Source of the DNA: Cytophagaceae bacterium
Lineage (GTDB): Bacteria; Bacteroidota; Bacteroidia; Cytophagales; Spirosomataceae
Reading direction: 5' to 3'
Length of the DNA: 46,631 nt
NCBI GenBank assembly: GCA_017984215.1
Contig: JAGOAA010000012.1
Span: forward strand, 3,803-50,433
A program made the position numbers and the translations under genes. The stretch's first letter is position 1. The number at the start of each line of letters is the position of its first letter. A model generated the notes under the pieces. The model did not search any database, was not told the DNA's origin, and saw only the letters and a program-made list of their open reading frames with translations. Shown here one piece after another: positions 44,446 to 46,631 of this stretch.

Positions 44446-44522
44446 TGTTCCAACCCCGCAATTTGGAACAAATTAATGTTGCATACATGTGAAATTGTTT
44501 CTTCAGCTGCACAAATTGCAAC
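44446..44522. promoter_or_regulatory. Inverted repeats between the AraC-type gene and the NTF2-like gene (candidate operators)
   Basis: TGTTCCAA (44446-44453) and TTGGAACA (44463-44470) form a perfect 8-bp inverted repeat around 9 nt. A second pair GTTGCA (44478-44483) and TGCAAC (44517-44522) lies closer to the downstream gene. Both fit a binding region for the divergently encoded regulator; this rests on position only. Confidence 0.45.
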
Positions 44523-44549
44523 TTTATTCATCCTTAAATCAAAATTCTA

Positions 44550-45062
44550 ATGAAAAAATTAGTACTCGCATTATTGACTATTTCTACTTTTGTGCATGGT
44601 CAGTCTTCACAAGTTTTCCAAGAGGGAAATGCTGAAACGGGATTCAATTCTGGTTATAATTTGGAAAAATCACCTAATACGAAATGGGTATTAAATTCCA
44701 TCAAAGCGTTAGAATCCATGGACACGCTTAGCTACAAATCTTTTTACTCAGCAGATGTGAAATTTCATGATAATTTAGAAGAAAAGAATTTGAGCCAAAA
44801 TGTGGCATTTATTAGTGCCTTAAAAGCGAACGGTATTTCTGTGAAATTTGAAAAGGTAGCTCCTATTTGGGAATATGTGCACAAAAACAAAAATATGAAA
44901 GAGGCCAACAACTATGTGATTTCATATCAATATGCTACATTAACAAAAGCTGGTAAAACCATTAAAGTAGTCATTAGTGCTGTTGACCTAATTAAAGATG
45001 GTAAAATAGTACAAGAATGGCTTGCTTACGATACTGCGGGTATCATGAGCTTGTTTAAGTAA
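44550..45062 (+). CDS. Exported NTF2/SnoaL-like small protein
   Basis: 170 residues with a signal peptide (about 1-18, ending FVHGQ). The mature part looks like an NTF2-like cone fold: helix WVLNSIKALESMDTLSYKSFYSADVKFHDNL, then strands ending KIVQEWLAYDTAGIMSLF, the QEWxxYD pattern seen in SnoaL-like proteins. No catalytic pair can be assigned. It is divergent from the AraC-type regulator and A/T-rich like it. Weak terminator GGGGC-GAAG-GCCCC-TTTT follows (45073-45090). Confidence 0.7.
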   Translation: MKKLVLALLTISTFVHGQSSQVFQEGNAETGFNSGYNLEKSPNTKWVLNSIKALESMDTLSYKSFYSADVKFHDNLEEKNLSQNVAFISALKANGISVKFEKVAPIWEYVHKNKNMKEANNYVISYQYATLTKAGKTIKVVISAVDLIKDGKIVQEWLAYDTAGIMSLFK

Positions 45063-45072
45063 AGGATCAAGC

Positions 45073-45090
45073 GGGGCGAAGGCCCCTTTT
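45073..45090 (+). terminator. Short terminator after the NTF2-like gene
   Basis: GGGGC, loop GAAG, GCCCC, then four T. A short GC-rich stem with a weak U-tract. Confidence 0.6.
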
Positions 45091-45100
45091 GAAATTGTAT

Positions 45101-45293
45101 AACGCGATACCTCGCGTTTAATCCCCAGACTGAAGTCTGGGGTTAATTTATAATCCTAGGCTTTAGCCTAGGGACTAGACGCGAGGTATCGCGTCACTAC
45201 AGTCTAATGACTAAAGTTCAACGTCTAGGTCATCAGTCCAATCGCCGCAATTCATGCGGCTCAAAATTGGCAATCCTGAAAGGTTTGCCAAAG
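45101..45293. repeat. Composite repeat A-B-B-A-C-D in the 355-nt gap 45063-45417
   Basis: In order: partial A hairpin AACGCGA/TCGCGTT (45101-45118); B hairpin CCCCAGACTGAAGTCTGGGG (45123-45142); second B-type hairpin CCTAGGCTTTAGCCTAGG (45155-45172); full A hairpin with edge GCGTCACTAC (45176-45200); four heptamers CAGTCTA, ATGACTA, AAGTTCA, ACGTCTA (45200-45227); then a D arm (about 45241-45293: CGCCGCAATTCATGCGGCTC and the TTGGCAA...TTTGCCAAAG hairpin). A further half A edge (ATCGCGTCTCTAC) is at 45325-45337. No gene is seen in this gap. Confidence 0.88.
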
Positions 45294-45346
45294 AGTCATT
45301 AGTCCAACTCTAAAAGAAGCCGTTATCGCGTCTCTACAAAACGGAT

Positions 45347-45420
45347 CTCTTACCTTTTAACTCTTAACTCTTCACTCTTACCTCTTATCTCTTCACTCTT
45401 AACTCTTCACTCTTAACTCA
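45347..45420 (-). repeat. Second heptamer family (GAGTKAA), about 10 units, ending on the ATP-grasp stop codon
   Basis: In plus reading the units CTCTTAC, CTTTTAA, CTCTTAA, CTCTTCA, CTCTTAC, CTCTTAT, CTCTTCA, CTCTTAA, CTCTTCA, CTCTTAA run without spacers from 45347 to 45416, then partial CTCA. The TCA at 45418-45420 is the TGA stop of the minus-strand gene, so the array again begins on a stop codon. The unit differs in sequence from the TRGACTT heptamer but keeps the 7-nt period and location. Confidence 0.93.
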
Positions 45421-46631
45421 GTATAGCACCCACGTATCCTTCGAACCACCGCCCTGCGATGAGTTTACCACCAAGGAACCTTTACGTAAGGCAACCCGCG
45501 TTAAGCCGCCTGGCATAACCTTCACGCCATCGCCGTAGAGTATATAGGGCCGTAAATCCACGTGTCTGCCCTCTGCATGGTCATCGATCAAACATGGTAC
45601 ACGAGATAACGAAATCGTCGGTTGGGCAATGTAGTTTCTTGGATTCGCTAATATCAATGCCTTGAATTTTTCTTGTTCTTCTTGGGTTGATTTGGGGCCG
45701 ATCAACATGCCATAACCGCCTGCTTCATTCGCTTCTTTGACAACTAATTTTTCAATATTGGCCAATACGTAGTTACGGTCTTCTTCTTCCGAACAGATGT
45801 AAGTTTTGACATTTTGAATTATCGGATCCTCGTTTAGGTAGTATTTAATGATGCGTGGAACATATGCGTAAATCACTTTGTCGTCAGCAACGCCTGTTCC
45901 AGGAGCATTCGCAATCGCGACTTTCCCATTTTTATATACATCAAAAATACCTGGGATTCCAATCATCGAATCAGGATTGAAGACGGTAGGATCTAGGAAT
46001 GTGTCATCGATCCGACGGTAAATCACGTCCACGATTTGGAAGCCTTTAGTCGTACGCATTTTGACATAGCCCTCATGAACCACCAAATCCCGCGCATCCA
46101 CTAATTCAACTCCCATTTGTTGGGCCAAATACGAATGCTCAAAATAAGCCGAATTATAGATTCCCGGTGTCAAAACCACCACCGTTGGTTCCGGTCTATC
46201 GCTGATGAATCTCAACATCTCCAATAATTTGTGCGGGTAATCTGAGATTGGACGAATTTGCGTTTTGGCAACGACCTCAGGAAAGGTTTGCTTCAATAAT
46301 TCCCGGTTTTCCATCATGTAAGAAACACCGGATGGACAACGGAGATTATCTTCTAAGATCATATATTCCCCATCTGCGCCCCGAATTAAATCCGTTCCCG
46401 TGATGTGGATGTAGATATTTTTTGCGGGTTTAATCCCAATGCAGGGCCTCAAAAAGTCTTTGGATGACTCAATCACCTCAGCTGGAATAATACCGTCTTT
46501 GATAATCTTTTGATCCGAGTAAATATCATTCAGAAATAGATTTAATGCCGTAATTCGTTGAATAAGGCCTTTCTCAATCTTCTCCCACTCTTTAGCTTCA
46601 ACGATCCGCGGGATAATGTCCACGGGCATGA
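45418..46631 (-). CDS. Circularly permuted ATP-grasp protein, partial (N-terminus beyond window)
   Basis: At least 403 residues, reading in from the right window edge; the Met at 46629 is probably internal, since the family has more sequence before the DIIPRI motif. Motifs of the circularly permuted ATP-grasp type 2 family (DUF404/DUF407) are [69 protein letters not shown], and [10 protein letters not shown]. It is expected to form an amide or peptide bond with ATP; the substrate is unknown. Relatives often sit with an alpha-E domain protein and a transglutaminase, which would lie 3' (at lower coordinates) if present, but here the gene is followed only by repeats. Confidence 0.9.
   Translation of the reverse strand, partial: MPVDIIPRIVEAKEWEKIEKGLIQRITALNLFLNDIYSDQKIIKDGIIPAEVIESSKDFLRPCIGIKPAKNIYIHITGTDLIRGADGEYMILEDNLRCPSGVSYMMENRELLKQTFPEVVAKTQIRPISDYPHKLLEMLRFISDRPEPTVVVLTPGIYNSAYFEHSYLAQQMGVELVDARDLVVHEGYVKMRTTKGFQIVDVIYRRIDDTFLDPTVFNPDSMIGIPGIFDVYKNGKVAIANAPGTGVADDKVIYAYVPRIIKYYLNEDPIIQNVKTYICSEEEDRNYVLANIEKLVVKEANEAGGYGMLIGPKSTQEEQEKFKALILANPRNYIAQPTISLSRVPCLIDDHAEGRHVDLRPYILYGDGVKVMPGGLTRVALRKGSLVVNSSQGGGSKDTWVLY

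Overview
The window looks like ordinary chromosome from a member of the Bacteroidota, most likely Cytophagales (for example a freshwater Spirosomataceae-type genome); this placement is inference. Support: eight promoters match the Bacteroidota consensus TTTG-N19/20-TAnnTTTG or at least its TAnnTTTG half, Shine-Dalgarno sequences are mostly absent, and the content (eukaryote-like GlyRS followed by a DUF349 protein, bacillithiol deacetylase BshB1, NamZ, PD40-OmpA protein, M61 peptidase, peptidase T, fused malic enzyme-PTA) is typical of that phylum. I see 39 protein genes (two cut by the window edges), one tRNA-Thr, and no transposase, phage gene, CRISPR array or rRNA.

Layout. 1-5.5 kb: end of a ModF-like ABC ATPase, DinB protein, Tat-exported M24 peptidase, a WYL-type regulator, then UDP-galactopyranose mutase with a glycosyltransferase. 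5.5-9.1 kb: tRNA-Thr and the glyS-DUF349 pair (minus). 9.2-12.8 kb: overlapping trio GT9 / N-carbamoylputrescine amidase / LtaS-like sulfatase-fold enzyme. 12.8-15.6 kb (minus): trxB, M23-LysM hydrolase, bshB1. 15.7-19.3 kb: dctA-maeB, a C4-dicarboxylate uptake and malate-to-pyruvate/acetyl unit. 19.3-23.5 kb: M61 peptidase and LolC/E-like permease, divergent from namZ. 23.6-30.5 kb: guaA, pepT, gltA, RlpA-like protein, PD40-OmpA protein, queE. 30.6-39 kb: a plus-strand run of small lipoprotein, nadE, coaX, aguA, lipoprotein, and two parvulin foldases. 39.3-41.8 kb (minus): phoD-like, osmC, thyA. 41.8 kb to end: lysA, an AraC-type membrane regulator divergent from a small NTF2-like exported protein, and a circularly permuted ATP-grasp protein.

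The most unusual content is not protein coding. Five loci (251-358 with 814-938; 25160-25387; 39043-39267; 43094-43180; 45101-45420) carry a mosaic family of intergenic repeats built from four modules: A, a hairpin with edge GTAGAGACGCG; B, hairpins such as CCCCAGACTGAAGTCTGGGG; C, heptamer tandem arrays (TRGACTT, and a different GAGTKAA array at 45347-45420); and D, a TTTGGCAA hairpin arm. A is joined to C through a conserved CTACAGTCYA junction. The outer edge of the element is, repeatedly, the stop codon of the neighbouring gene: five genes end on a TAG supplied by the element. A period of 7 (1 mod 3) walks TAG/TAA through every reading frame. This modular, stop-codon-docking repeat family is the best candidate in the window for something poorly described.
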